DNA of 64,000 bases from Nonomuraea sp. SYSU D8015 (GTDB taxonomy: Bacteria > Actinomycetota > Actinomycetes > Streptosporangiales > Streptosporangiaceae): assembly GCF_008065375.1 (NCBI RefSeq), contig NZ_VJYI01000005.1:1-64000 (forward strand), in the 5' to 3' direction. Under the pieces are notes generated by a model. It made no database searches, had not been told where the DNA came from, and saw only the letters and a list, made by a program, of their open reading frames with translations. A program made the position numbers and the translations under genes. Positions 38,069 through 46,744 of the stretch are shown one piece after another (position 1 is the first letter of the stretch; every line of letters begins with the position of its first letter).

Positions 38069-38969
38069 CTGCGACCTCCTCCCTGAAGACGTCCTCGATG
38101 CGGTGACGTCCCTGCTCCATGCGGATCAGGCAGAGGTCGAGGTCGACGGCGGCGTCCCGGATCACGTCGAACGTCTCCGGGCCCAGCACCTTGACCACCA
38201 GCAGGCGGCCCTGCTGCGAGACCGTCTGCCCGGCCTCCGCCAGCCTGTCGGCCAGCGGCTCCAGGCCGTCCTCGACCTCGACCGTGACCGTCTGCGTGGC
38301 CTGCGTGAACTCGTCGATGGCCGAGGAGCGCAGCAGCCGCCCGGCGTCGATGACGATCACGTGGTCGCAGATGCGCTCCAGCTCGCCCAGCAGGTGGGAG
38401 GTGACCAGCACGCTGATGCCGAACTCGGTGCCGATGCGCCTGATCAGCGCCAGCATCTCGTCGCGGCCACGCGGGTCGAGCCCGTTGGTGGGCTCGTCGA
38501 GGAAGATCAGTTTGGGATCGTGGACCAGGGCCTGGGCCAGCTTGACCCGCTGCTTCATGCCGGTGGAGTAGCCCCCGATGGGCCGGTAGCGCTCTTCGGC
38601 CAGGCCGACGTGGCGCAGCACGTCGGCGGCGCGTTCGCGGGCCGCGGTGCGCGGCAGCCCGGACATTTTGGCGAGGTGGACGACCAATTCGGTGGCGGAG
38701 ACGTCGGGAGGCAGGCATTCGTGCTCCGGCATGTAGCCGACGAGCCTGCGGATCTCGGCGCCCTGGGTGGTCGCGTCCAGATCGAGCACGCGCGCCGCGC
38801 CGCCGGTGGGCGGGAGCAGGCCGAGCAGGATCTTGATCAGCGTCGACTTGCCCGCGCCGTTCGCCCCGACCAGCCCGGTGACTCCGGGGCCGACGGCGAC
38901 CGTGAGCTGGTCGACCGCGGTGACGGTGGGGAAGCGTTTGGTCAGCCCCTCGGTGGCGAGGATGTGCAT
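38061..38969 (-). CDS. ABC transporter ATP-binding protein
   Basis: First gene of the four-gene ABC operon (302 residues). Walker A GANGAGKST is at 35-43, signature STGMKQ at 134-139, Walker B LIFLDEP at 153-159 and the switch His in VTSHLLGELE. The protein is about 30 percent similar by eye to the other ATPase in the operon. TAGGGT at 38977-38982 lies seven bases before the ATG, consistent with a leaderless transcript. Confidence 0.92.
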   Translation of the reverse strand: MHILATEGLTKRFPTVTAVDQLTVAVGPGVTGLVGANGAGKSTLIKILLGLLPPTGGAARVLDLDATTQGAEIRRLVGYMPEHECLPPDVSATELVVHLAKMSGLPRTAARERAADVLRHVGLAEERYRPIGGYSTGMKQRVKLAQALVHDPKLIFLDEPTNGLDPRGRDEMLALIRRIGTEFGISVLVTSHLLGELERICDHVIVIDAGRLLRSSAIDEFTQATQTVTVEVEDGLEPLADRLAEAGQTVSQQGRLLVVKVLGPETFDVIRDAAVDLDLCLIRMEQGRHRIEDVFREEVAGV

Positions 38970-39009
38970 GTGCCGGACCCTACCTGTGCGGTCAGGGCCG
39001 TGGCGTCGG

Positions 39010-39936
39010 TCATAGGGATGAACGCCGTCCTACTTGAGGCCAGAATTTTCGCTGGACCACGAGGGTCGCGGTGCCCGAGATGATCATGCCGAGGATGTTG
39101 ACCCCGAGCTGCCCGACCGAGAACGCGACCTCTCCCCAGTGACCCAGCGCCAGCGCGACGGCCACGTAGCCGGCCGCGGGCACGGTGGTGACCGAGATGA
39201 AGACGCCGACCAGGGCCGACGACTTGCCTGCCGTGATCGACAGCACCCCGGCCGCGCCGGCCAGCAGGGCCACGATGAACGACCACTTGTCCGGCTTGAC
39301 GATGAACTGCACTTCCGCGTTCGTGAGCAGGTTCGTGTCGCCGATCCAGTCGAGCCCGTTGGACACGAGCGCGCAGGCGAAGGTGATCGCGATGGCCACC
39401 GCGAAGCCGACGGCCAGCGTCCTGAGCGAGGTCGCGATGAGGCCCCACCTGCGTTGCAGCAGGCCGAAGCAGATGGCCGCGACCGCGCCGAACTCCGGCC
39501 CGAGCACCATCGCGCCGACGATCAGGATGGGCGAGTTCTGCAGGATGCCGATGCCCGCGATCTGCGTGGCGATGGCCAGGAACGCCAGGTACGCCCAGGT
39601 GATGCGGGAGTCCGCGGACACCCGCTGCGCCAGCTCCTCCCAGATCACCGCGTCGTCGGGGTCGCCCGGCGCCTCCTCGATCGCGTCGGTGGCGACCTTG
39701 GAGAGGGAGAGATCGACCTGCTCGGCGGCGATGGAGCCTTCGTCCTTCAGCCAGTCGAGCCGGGCGATCACCTCGTTGGCCGCCTCCCTGGCCGCGTCGC
39801 AGAGGATCACGTCGCCCTTCGGCTCGCGACCCGCGCCGGCCAGGACGACGATGTTGGTGACGCCGGGGCAGTCTTCCAACACCGCCGTCACCTCGTCGGT
39901 GCGCGCGGCCGGGCTGATCAGTCGGAGATGTAGCAC
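39010..39936 (-). CDS. DUF389 family membrane protein
   Basis: This 308-residue protein begins with a soluble domain of about 130 residues (LHLRLISPAART, then GVTNIVVLAGAGREPKGDVI), followed by about six membrane helices with the DUF389 signature NSPILIVGAMVLGPEFG. The biochemical role of the family is unknown. A longer frame to 40173 would overlap the small plus-strand ORF and coaA; I chose the GTG at 39936, which gives the family N terminus. It is transcribed toward the ABC operon with a 40-bp gap. Confidence 0.85.
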   Translation of the reverse strand: MLHLRLISPAARTDEVTAVLEDCPGVTNIVVLAGAGREPKGDVILCDAAREAANEVIARLDWLKDEGSIAAEQVDLSLSKVATDAIEEAPGDPDDAVIWEELAQRVSADSRITWAYLAFLAIATQIAGIGILQNSPILIVGAMVLGPEFGAVAAICFGLLQRRWGLIATSLRTLAVGFAVAIAITFACALVSNGLDWIGDTNLLTNAEVQFIVKPDKWSFIVALLAGAAGVLSITAGKSSALVGVFISVTTVPAAGYVAVALALGHWGEVAFSVGQLGVNILGMIISGTATLVVQRKFWPQVGRRSSL

Positions 39937-39999
39937 TGACTCATTGTCGTCGATCGAACGTTGACGGTGTTTTGATACGCGGACACGAGATTGGCTCAC

Positions 40000-40134
40000 A
40001 TGACCCGGTTCAGGTGCCACGAGCACGGCGAGGAGTGCTGGTTCGCCGACATCGACGACCAGGGGTGTGAGGGCAGGTTCGCGCGTTACCTGTTCGAGGA
40101 GGCGTTCAGGTCCGGCGAAGCCGTACCCGCCTGA
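40000..40134 (+). CDS. Small Cys/His-rich protein, possible zinc-binding micro-protein
   Basis: A 44-codon ORF from ATG 40000 reads MTRFRCHEHGEECWFADI and ends AFRSGEAVPA. Nearly all third positions are G or C, as in real genes here. The metal-ligand-like set is C6, H7, H9, C13 and C23. It is divergent from the DUF389 gene (63-bp gap) and its end overlaps the 3' end of coaA by 29 bp. No good ribosome-binding site is visible. I recognise no family. It is too short to be sure. Confidence 0.5.
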   Translation: MTRFRCHEHGEECWFADIDDQGCEGRFARYLFEEAFRSGEAVPA

Positions 40135-41023
40135 CGGAGTGGTCGGCGCCCTTCTGGAGGACGAGGTCGGCACGGCCCCTCGTGGGGGCGATGTTCTCGA
40201 TCAGGTTGCGCTCGTTGATGTCGCGCCAGACGTTGACCGCGAAGGCGGTGGCCTCCTCGTACGACAGCTCCGCGATGTGCCGGAAGTACGACTTCGGGTC
40301 CTCGAAGGCGGTGCGGCGGAGCTTGTGGAAGCGCTCGACGTACCAGGTGCGGATGTCCTCGACCTTGGCGTCGACGTAGATGGAGAAGTCGAAATAGTCG
40401 TTGACCGCGAGAGAGGTGGGCGGGGCGGGCTGGAGGACGTTGAGGCCCTCGATGATCAGGATGTCAGGACTTCTCACTGTTTGGACCGCGCCGGGGACGA
40501 TGTCGTACTCGAGGTGGCTGTACACCGGCGCCTTCGTCTCCGCCGCGCCTGCCTTGACCTCCGCCACGAATCTGACCAGCGCCCGCCGGTCGTAACTCTC
40601 CGGGAAGCCCTTGCGATGCATGATCCCCTTGGCCTCCAGCACCGCGTTCGGGTAGAGGAAGCTGTCCGTGGTGATCAGCTCCACGTGCGGGTGCTCGGGC
40701 CAGCGGGCCAGCAGCGTGTGCAGCAGCCGCGCCGTCGTCGACTTGCCCACCGCCACGCTTCCCGCGATGCCCAGGATGTACGGGACACGCCGCTCGGGAT
40801 GCCCGAGAAACGCGCTCAGGACGCTGCTGCGCTGCTTGGATCCGGTGAAGTGCAGATTGAGCAGCCGGGTCAGCGGGAGGTAGATGTCGGTGACCTCGAT
40901 CAGGTCGATCGGGTCGTCGACGCCGCGGAGGTCTTCCAGCTCGTCTGCGGTGAGAGTCAAGGGCGTGTTCTTGCGGAGTTCGCTCCACTGCTCCCTGCTC
41001 AGTTCCACGTAGCCGTTGTTCAC
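40106..41023 (-). CDS. coaA: Pantothenate kinase, type I
   Basis: CoaA (305 residues) phosphorylates pantothenate, the first step of coenzyme A synthesis. The P-loop GSVAVGKST is at 88-96, and the segments TTDSFLYPN and HLEYDIVPG match the bacterial type I enzyme. Start is GTG, with TACGCT at 41030-41035 six bases upstream, suggesting a leaderless mRNA. A cluster of DnaA-box-like sites lies just upstream. Confidence 0.95.
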   Translation of the reverse strand: MNNGYVELSREQWSELRKNTPLTLTADELEDLRGVDDPIDLIEVTDIYLPLTRLLNLHFTGSKQRSSVLSAFLGHPERRVPYILGIAGSVAVGKSTTARLLHTLLARWPEHPHVELITTDSFLYPNAVLEAKGIMHRKGFPESYDRRALVRFVAEVKAGAAETKAPVYSHLEYDIVPGAVQTVRSPDILIIEGLNVLQPAPPTSLAVNDYFDFSIYVDAKVEDIRTWYVERFHKLRRTAFEDPKSYFRHIAELSYEEATAFAVNVWRDINERNLIENIAPTRGRADLVLQKGADHSVRRVRLRRT

Positions 41024-41067
41024 CTAGGCAGCGTAGCGATGGCGGAGAAATCGGCTCCTCGCGGGGT

Positions 41068-41154
41068 GTGTCCACAGCCTGTGGATAAAGACGTGGGATT
41101 ACCGAGACTCATTTCGGGGAATGACCATCGATCTTGGTGAATTCGTTATCCACC
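41068..41154. promoter_or_regulatory. Cluster of three DnaA-box-like 9-mers
   Basis: GTGTCCACA (41068-41076, plus), TGTGGATAA (41080-41088, a perfect TTATCCACA box on the minus strand) and TTATCCACC (41146-41154, plus, one mismatch) lie within 87 bp. The first two form a near-palindrome with three bases between them. The third overlaps the candidate -35 of the next gene and sits inside AATTCG/CGAATT. DnaA binding is inferred. Confidence 0.5.
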
Positions 41155-41183
41155 GAATTGCGGGCGACTAGTGTCTTGAGGTT

Positions 41184-42593
41184 GTGGACCGTCGTCGCTT
41201 CATCGCCAACGTGGTCGCGGGCATCGCCGGGCCCTTCGCCGGGGTCGCGTGCGCCGGAACGCAGGGGGGCGCCAAGCCGGCGCCCAGCGGGTACGGGCCG
41301 CTGCGTCCGGTACGCGACCTGCGGGACGGCAAAGTGCGGCTGCACCTGCCGGCGGGCTTCAAATACCGCTCGTTCAGCGCCGCGGGCGAGAAGTTCAGCG
41401 ACGGGTCCACCGTGCCGGGCCGGCACGACGGCATGGCGGCCTTCGCGGGCCCGGGCGACAGCGCCATCCTGATCCGCAACCACGAGGTCAACGGGCCCGT
41501 CGGCGCGTTCGGCGACAAGGGCAACGCTTACGACCCGATGGCCGGAGGCGGCACCTCGACGCTGCGGGTCACCCGCCACGGCGAGGTGATCAAGAGCGCG
41601 CCGTCGCTGAACGGCACCATGATGAACTGCTCGGGGGGCCCCATGGCGTGGCGGGCCTGGCTGAGCTGCGAGGAGACCGTCAACGGCCCCGACGTGGCCG
41701 ACGACTTCTCCGGCGGCGACAACTCCAAGCTCAAGGAGAAGCACGGCTACATCTTCGAGGTCCCGGTCGCCCGCGCCGCCACGGCGAGGCCGATCAGGGC
41801 GGCCGGGCGCTTCCCGCACGAGTCGGCGGCCTTCGACCCGTCGTCGGGCGCCGTCTACCTGACCGAGGACAACTTCGCCTTCGCGTCAGGCTTCTACCGC
41901 TACCTGCCGCCCAAGCACCCGATGCTGGCCGGGAAGCTGCTCGACGGCGGCCGGCTGCAGATGCTCGCCGTCAAGGGCGCCAAGCGCAAGGACCTGTCCC
42001 TGGGACAGGAGCCCGGCGCCTCGTACGCCGTCGAGTGGGTGGACATCGACGACCCCGACCCCGGCTTCCGCGGCCGCCCGTCCAACGACGAGGTCGTGCA
42101 GGCCGTCGGCCGACAGGGCCGGGCCAAGGGCGCGGCCCTCTTCTCCAGGCTGGAGGGCGCCGTCTTCCACCAGGGGACGATCTACTTCGTCTCCACCCAG
42201 GGCGGCGACACCGACCCCACCGACCCGCCGCCCTCCGGCTTCGGCAAGGGGCGGGGCCAGATCTGGGGCTACGAGACGTGGAGCGGCCGGCTCAAGCTCG
42301 TCTACGAGTCGCCGCGGTCGGCCGCGCTCGACCTGCCCGACAACGTGACCGTCAGCAGGCGGGGCACGTTGGTGCTGTGCGAGGACGGCGAGGGCGCCAA
42401 CTACCTGCGCGGGCTCACCAGGTCGGGGGAGATCTTCGACTTCTGCCGCCTGGAGCCGATCCCCGGCGACCCCGGCGCGGAGTTCGCCGGCTCCACCTTC
42501 GGGCCCGGCGGTCACACGCTCTACGTCAACGTCCAGGCCAAGCAGGGCAGATCCATCGCGATCTGGGGGCCGTGGGAGCGGGGGCTGTTCTAA
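41184..42593 (+). CDS. PhoX-like (DUF839) Tat-exported phosphatase
   Basis: This 469-residue protein begins MDRRRFIANVVAGIAGPF, a twin-arginine signal ending near VACAG, where C23 or so could also be lipid-modified. The rest is a beta-propeller of the PhoX/DUF839 family with IRNHEVNGPVG, MNCSGGPMAWRAWLSCEE and TEDNFAFASGFYRYLPP. PhoX enzymes are calcium/iron phosphatases of the cell surface. TAGTGT at 41169-41174 is nine bases before the GTG, so the mRNA may be leaderless. glmS usually lies near this point in streptomycetes; it is absent. Confidence 0.88.
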   Translation: MDRRRFIANVVAGIAGPFAGVACAGTQGGAKPAPSGYGPLRPVRDLRDGKVRLHLPAGFKYRSFSAAGEKFSDGSTVPGRHDGMAAFAGPGDSAILIRNHEVNGPVGAFGDKGNAYDPMAGGGTSTLRVTRHGEVIKSAPSLNGTMMNCSGGPMAWRAWLSCEETVNGPDVADDFSGGDNSKLKEKHGYIFEVPVARAATARPIRAAGRFPHESAAFDPSSGAVYLTEDNFAFASGFYRYLPPKHPMLAGKLLDGGRLQMLAVKGAKRKDLSLGQEPGASYAVEWVDIDDPDPGFRGRPSNDEVVQAVGRQGRAKGAALFSRLEGAVFHQGTIYFVSTQGGDTDPTDPPPSGFGKGRGQIWGYETWSGRLKLVYESPRSAALDLPDNVTVSRRGTLVLCEDGEGANYLRGLTRSGEIFDFCRLEPIPGDPGAEFAGSTFGPGGHTLYVNVQAKQGRSIAIWGPWERGLF

Positions 42594-42605
42594 TAACCTG
42601 GGACG

Positions 42606-42956
42606 GTGATCCTGGGCATCGGCGTGGACATCGTGGACATCGCCCGCTTCCAAGCGGCGCTCGAACGTACGCCGGCGCTGCGCGAGCGGCTGTTCACCGA
42701 GGTCGAGCGGCCGCTTCCGGTGCACTCGCTGGCCGCCAGGTTCGCCGCCAAGGAGGCGGTCGCCAAGGCGCTCGGCGCGCCTAAAGGACTGGGTCACCTG
42801 GAGGCCGAGGTGCGCTGCGACGAGCTCGGCAAGCCGGAGCTGCACATCACGGGCAAGGCCGCCGACGTCGCCTACGAGCTCGGGGTCAAGCGCTGGCACC
42901 TCTCCCTCAGTCACGACGCGGGTGTGGCCGTGGCCTATGTGATCGCGGAGGGATAG
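42606..42956 (+). CDS. acpS: Holo-[acyl-carrier-protein] synthase
   Basis: AcpS (116 residues) transfers phosphopantetheine from CoA to acyl-carrier proteins. GIGVDIVDIARF with the metal-binding Asp, and RFAAKEAVAKALG with the conserved Glu, are intact, as is the C-terminal WHLSLSHDAGVAVAYV. Start is GTG at 42606. TAACCT at 42594-42599 lies six bases upstream, suggesting a leaderless start. Confidence 0.95.
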   Translation: MILGIGVDIVDIARFQAALERTPALRERLFTEVERPLPVHSLAARFAAKEAVAKALGAPKGLGHLEAEVRCDELGKPELHITGKAADVAYELGVKRWHLSLSHDAGVAVAYVIAEG

Positions 42957-42965
42957 CTTCGGATC

Positions 42966-44417
42966 ATGCGCACCGCCTACAACGCCGACCAGATCCGGGC
43001 CGCCGAGCACGTGCTCATGGCGAAGCTGCCGCCCGGCACGCTCATGCAGCGGGCCGCCTCCGGGCTCGCCGCCGTCTGCGCCGACCTGCTCGGCAGCGTG
43101 TACGGCAAACGCGTCGTGCTGCTCGTCGGCAGCGGCGACAACGGCGGGGACGCACTCTACGCCGGTGAGCGCCTGGCCAGGCGTGGGGCGTGGGTGGGCG
43201 CCATCCTGGCCGGGTCCAAGACCCACGAGGCGGGGCTTGAGGCGTTCCTGGCCGCCGGCGGGCGGGTGGTCGACCGGACGTCGCTCGACCGGGCCGACCT
43301 GATCGTGGACGGGCTCGTCGGGATCGGGGCGACGGGGGCGCTGCGGGAGCCGTACCGGGAGCTCGTCGAGGAGGCCAACGCCGCGCGCGGGGCGATCGTC
43401 GCGGTGGACGTGCCGAGCGGCGTGGACGCGAGCACCGGGCAGGTGCACGGGACGGCGGTGCGCGCCCGCGTCACCGTGACCATGGGGGCGTACAAGACGG
43501 GGCTGCTCGTCGATCCCGGCGCCGCCTGCGCGGGAGCGATCGAGCTGGTGGACATCGGGCTCGGGTCCTACCTGCCCGACCCCGACGTGGCCGGGCTGAC
43601 CCACGGCGACGTGGACGTGCTGCTGCCGCGCCCGGCCAAGGAGTCGGACAAATACCGCAGGGGCGTGGTGGGCATCGCGGCCGGGAGCGATCTCTACACA
43701 GGCGCCGCGGTGCTGGCCGTGGGTGGGGCGCTGCGGGCCGGGGCGGGCATGGTCCGGTACGCCGGCACGTCCGCGCCCGTGGCGCAGGTGCGCGCCCACT
43801 GGCCGGAGGCGGTGATCACTCAGCTGGAGCGGCCGTCGATCGAGGACGTCGGGCGGGTGCAGGCGTGGGTGCTGGGGCCGGGGCTCGGCACCGACGACTG
43901 GGCGCACGAGGTGGCGGCGAGGGTGCTCGAATCCCACGTGCCGGTGCTCATCGACGCCGACGGGCTGACGCTCGTGGCCAGGGACCGGTCGCTGCTGTTC
44001 CGCAGCGTGCCGACGCTGATCACACCGCACGCCGGGGAATTGGCGCGGCTGCTGCGGGCCGATCGGGACGACGTGGAGGCGGCGCGGCTGGAGTACGTAC
44101 GGCGGGCTTCCGCCGAGTTGGGGGTCACCGTGCTGCTCAAGGGGTCGACGACGGTGGTGGCCGAGGAGCCGCGGCCGGTACGCGTCAACGGGACGGGCAC
44201 CTCGTGGCTGGCCACCGGAGGCACCGGAGACGTGTTGTCCGGGGTCGCGGGGGCGCTGCTCGCGCAGGGATTGAGTTGTTACGATGCGGCGTCCTGCGCG
44301 GCGTACCTGCATGGGCTGGCCGGGCGCCTGGCCGCCGACGGTGCTCCGCTGGCGGCGGCGGACGTCGCCGCGGCCATCCCCGCCGCGATCCGCGCGGTGA
44401 CGGCCGACACCGCCTGA
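42966..44417 (+). CDS. nnr: Bifunctional NAD(P)HX epimerase and dehydratase
   Basis: The 483-residue protein repairs hydrated NADH and NADPH. The N-terminal epimerase half (YjeF_N) shows GSGDNGGDALYAGERLA and VDVPSGVDASTG; the C-terminal ribokinase-like dehydratase has NGTGTSWLATGGTGDVLSG. This two-domain layout is normal in bacteria. TAGCTT, which includes the acpS stop, lies six bases before the ATG and may drive a leaderless transcript. A CACCCCG/CGGGGTG hairpin follows the gene. Confidence 0.93.
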   Translation: MRTAYNADQIRAAEHVLMAKLPPGTLMQRAASGLAAVCADLLGSVYGKRVVLLVGSGDNGGDALYAGERLARRGAWVGAILAGSKTHEAGLEAFLAAGGRVVDRTSLDRADLIVDGLVGIGATGALREPYRELVEEANAARGAIVAVDVPSGVDASTGQVHGTAVRARVTVTMGAYKTGLLVDPGAACAGAIELVDIGLGSYLPDPDVAGLTHGDVDVLLPRPAKESDKYRRGVVGIAAGSDLYTGAAVLAVGGALRAGAGMVRYAGTSAPVAQVRAHWPEAVITQLERPSIEDVGRVQAWVLGPGLGTDDWAHEVAARVLESHVPVLIDADGLTLVARDRSLLFRSVPTLITPHAGELARLLRADRDDVEAARLEYVRRASAELGVTVLLKGSTTVVAEEPRPVRVNGTGTSWLATGGTGDVLSGVAGALLAQGLSCYDAASCAAYLHGLAGRLAADGAPLAAADVAAAIPAAIRAVTADTA

Positions 44418-44456
44418 CCCTCCCCGGCCCCGGAGGTGCGTGGACGGCGAATCCCG

Positions 44457-44476
44457 CACCCCGAGTGTGCGGGGTG
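44457..44476 (+). terminator. Weak hairpin after nnr
   Basis: CACCCCG and CGGGGTG form a 7-bp stem with an AGTGTG loop in the 124-bp nnr-alr gap. There is no T tract. Confidence 0.4.
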
Positions 44477-44541
44477 AGGGTCGGCGATGGCGGTGGCGGG
44501 AATGGCGCTCGACCACGCTGCTGAGCTGCCACACTAGAAGG

Positions 44542-45681
44542 ATGTACTCCCCGAAGGCCACGCCCGCGCAGGCGCGGGTGGATCTGGCCGCGATCAGGCA
44601 GAACGTGGCCCTGCTCAAGGAGCGGGCGGGCGGCGCGGAGCTCATGGGCGCCGTCAAGGCCGACGCGTACGGACACGGCCTGGTCCCCTGCGCCGAGGCC
44701 GTGCTGGAGGGGGGCGCGAGCCGGCTCGGCACCGCGTTCGTCAGGGAGGCGCTCGCGCTGCGCGAGGGCGGCGTGACCGCGCCGATCCTGGCCTGGCTGA
44801 TCACTCCGGACGAGCCGCTGGAGGAGGCGCTGGCGCACGACGTCGAGCTGTCGGCGGCGGACGAGCGGCTGCTCGGCGAGATCGCCGACGTGGCCAGGCG
44901 CACGGGCCGCACCGCGAAGATGCACCTCGAGGCCGACACCGGCATGAGCAGGGGAGGCTCCCCGCTCGCCGCCTGGCCGGCCCTGCTGGACAAGGCGCTG
45001 GAGCTGCGGGCCGAGGGCGTCATCGAGATCGTCGGCCTCTGGTCGCACTTCGCCTGCGCCGACATCCCCGGGCATCCCTCGATCGAGCAGCAGCTGGAGG
45101 CGTTCAAGACGGCGCTCAAGCTGGCCGATCAGACCGGCGCGGCCGGTTCCCACGTGATCAGGCACATGGCCAACTCGGCCGCCACCATGACGCTCCCCGA
45201 GGCCCGCTACGACCTGGTCAGGCCCGGCATCGCGATGTACGGCCTGAGTCCGATCCCCGAGCTCGGCGACTTCGGCCTCCGCCCGGCCATGACGCTCACG
45301 GCCCAGGTCGGTCTGGTCAAGCGGGTCCCGGAGGGCTCTGGCGTGTCATACGCTCACCTCTATGTCACCGACCGGGAGACCACGCTCGGCCTGGTCCCGC
45401 TCGGCTACGCCGACGGCATTCTGAGGCACGCGACCGGACGCGCCGAGGTGCTGGCCGGCGGTCGGCGCAGATCGATCGCCGGGCGGGTGTGCATGGACCA
45501 GTTCATGATCGACATGGGCGACGACCCGCTGGCGGCGGGCGACGAGGTCGTGCTGTTCGGCCCGGGTGACGGGGGCGAGCCGACCGTTCAGGAGTGGGCG
45601 GATACCCTCGGCACGATCACGCATGAGATCGTGACCAGGATCGGCTCGCGGGTACCGCGAGTCTACGAGGGCCGGCACTAG
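44542..45681 (+). CDS. alr: Alanine racemase
   Basis: Alr (379 residues) makes D-alanine for peptidoglycan with pyridoxal phosphate. The cofactor Lys is K39 in GAVKADAYGHG and the second catalytic Tyr is Y270 in GVSYAHLY. The ATG at 44542 is chosen over an upstream ATG at 44440 because only it gives the normal N terminus (AQARVDLAAIRQNV). GAAGG directly abuts the ATG. The gene starts 124 bp after nnr. Confidence 0.95.
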   Translation: MYSPKATPAQARVDLAAIRQNVALLKERAGGAELMGAVKADAYGHGLVPCAEAVLEGGASRLGTAFVREALALREGGVTAPILAWLITPDEPLEEALAHDVELSAADERLLGEIADVARRTGRTAKMHLEADTGMSRGGSPLAAWPALLDKALELRAEGVIEIVGLWSHFACADIPGHPSIEQQLEAFKTALKLADQTGAAGSHVIRHMANSAATMTLPEARYDLVRPGIAMYGLSPIPELGDFGLRPAMTLTAQVGLVKRVPEGSGVSYAHLYVTDRETTLGLVPLGYADGILRHATGRAEVLAGGRRRSIAGRVCMDQFMIDMGDDPLAAGDEVVLFGPGDGGEPTVQEWADTLGTITHEIVTRIGSRVPRVYEGRH

Positions 45682-45694
45682 AAGGATCGGGGAG

Positions 45695-46744
45695 ATGACG
45701 ACGACAACACGGCGCAAGGTAGGGATCGCCGGCGCGATCGTCGGCGCGGCTTCCGCCGGTGTCGCGGCGGCGGCGCTGGCCAAGCGCTACGCGGTCGGCC
45801 GGATCAGGCTGCGCCCCGACACCGAGGCCAGCGAGCCGTTCGGCGAGCTGCGGGGCAGGGAGCGCACGCTCGTCACGTCCGACGGCGTGGCGCTGCACGT
45901 CGAGATCGACGGCCCCGAGGACGCGCCGCTGACGATCGTGTTCTGCCACGGCTACTGCCTCAACCTGGAGTCCTGGCACTATCAGCGCAAGGACCTGCGT
46001 GAGAACTACCGCATCGTCCTGTGGGACCAACGCTCGCACGGCCGCTCGCAGCGCGCCGGCGCCGACGACAGCACGATCGACCGGCTGGGCGAGGATCTCG
46101 CCGAGGTGATCGAGCAGTTCGTGCCGGGCCCGTGCGTGCTGGTCGGCCACTCCATGGGCGGCATGACGATCATGGCGCTGGCCGACCGCTACCCCGCGCT
46201 GTTCGGTGAGAAGATCCGCGCCGTGGCGCTCCTCGCGACGTCGGCGGGCAAGCTCGCCGAGCTCACCCTGGGCCTGCCGGCGATGGTGTCCAAGGTCGTG
46301 CACAAGGTCGCCCCCTCGACCGTGTCGATGCTGGGCAAACGGGGCGCGCTGGTCGACAGGACCCGCAACGTGGGCAGCGACATCGCCTTCCTGATCACCC
46401 GCTACATGGGCTTCGGCGACTCCAAGAACATCAGCCCCACCGTCGTCGACTTCGCCGAGTCCATGATCAGGGCGACGCCGACCGAGGTCTTCGCCGATTT
46501 CTACCCGGCGCTGATGAACCACGACAAGTTGTCCGCGCTGCACGTCCTCGACACCGTCCCGACCGCGATCGTGGTCGGCGAGCGAGACTGGCTGACCCCG
46601 CCCGACCACAGCAAGGCCATCGCGGCCGCGCTGCCCAAGGCCCAGTTGACCGAGGTGCCCGACACCTCGCACCTCATCCAGCTGGAGCGGCCGGGCGTCG
46701 TCAACGACGCGCTGCGCGACCTGGTGAAGAGGGTGGAGCTGTAG
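45695..46744 (+). CDS. Alpha/beta hydrolase, membrane-anchored
   Basis: This 349-residue protein has a hydrophobic Ala-rich segment at about 9-29 (GIAGAIVGAASAGVAAAAL), then an alpha/beta-hydrolase fold. The nucleophile elbow is GHSMGGM, the oxyanion region is CHGYCLN, and the catalytic His lies in DTSHLIQLERP. Substrate is unknown. It overlaps tsaE by one base and lies between alr and tsaE as in other actinomycetes. Confidence 0.88.
   Translation: MTTTTRRKVGIAGAIVGAASAGVAAAALAKRYAVGRIRLRPDTEASEPFGELRGRERTLVTSDGVALHVEIDGPEDAPLTIVFCHGYCLNLESWHYQRKDLRENYRIVLWDQRSHGRSQRAGADDSTIDRLGEDLAEVIEQFVPGPCVLVGHSMGGMTIMALADRYPALFGEKIRAVALLATSAGKLAELTLGLPAMVSKVVHKVAPSTVSMLGKRGALVDRTRNVGSDIAFLITRYMGFGDSKNISPTVVDFAESMIRATPTEVFADFYPALMNHDKLSALHVLDTVPTAIVVGERDWLTPPDHSKAIAAALPKAQLTEVPDTSHLIQLERPGVVNDALRDLVKRVEL

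Noticed and set aside
39937..40173. N-terminal extension of the DUF389 protein to 40173
   Set aside because: The extra 79 residues are antisense to the small plus-strand ORF and the end of coaA; the GTG at 39936 gives the family N terminus.
41886..45119. 1077-codon minus-strand frame antisense to PhoX-like, acpS, nnr and alr
   Set aside because: All four plus-strand genes are clearly real; the antisense protein is low-complexity and crosses several gene borders.
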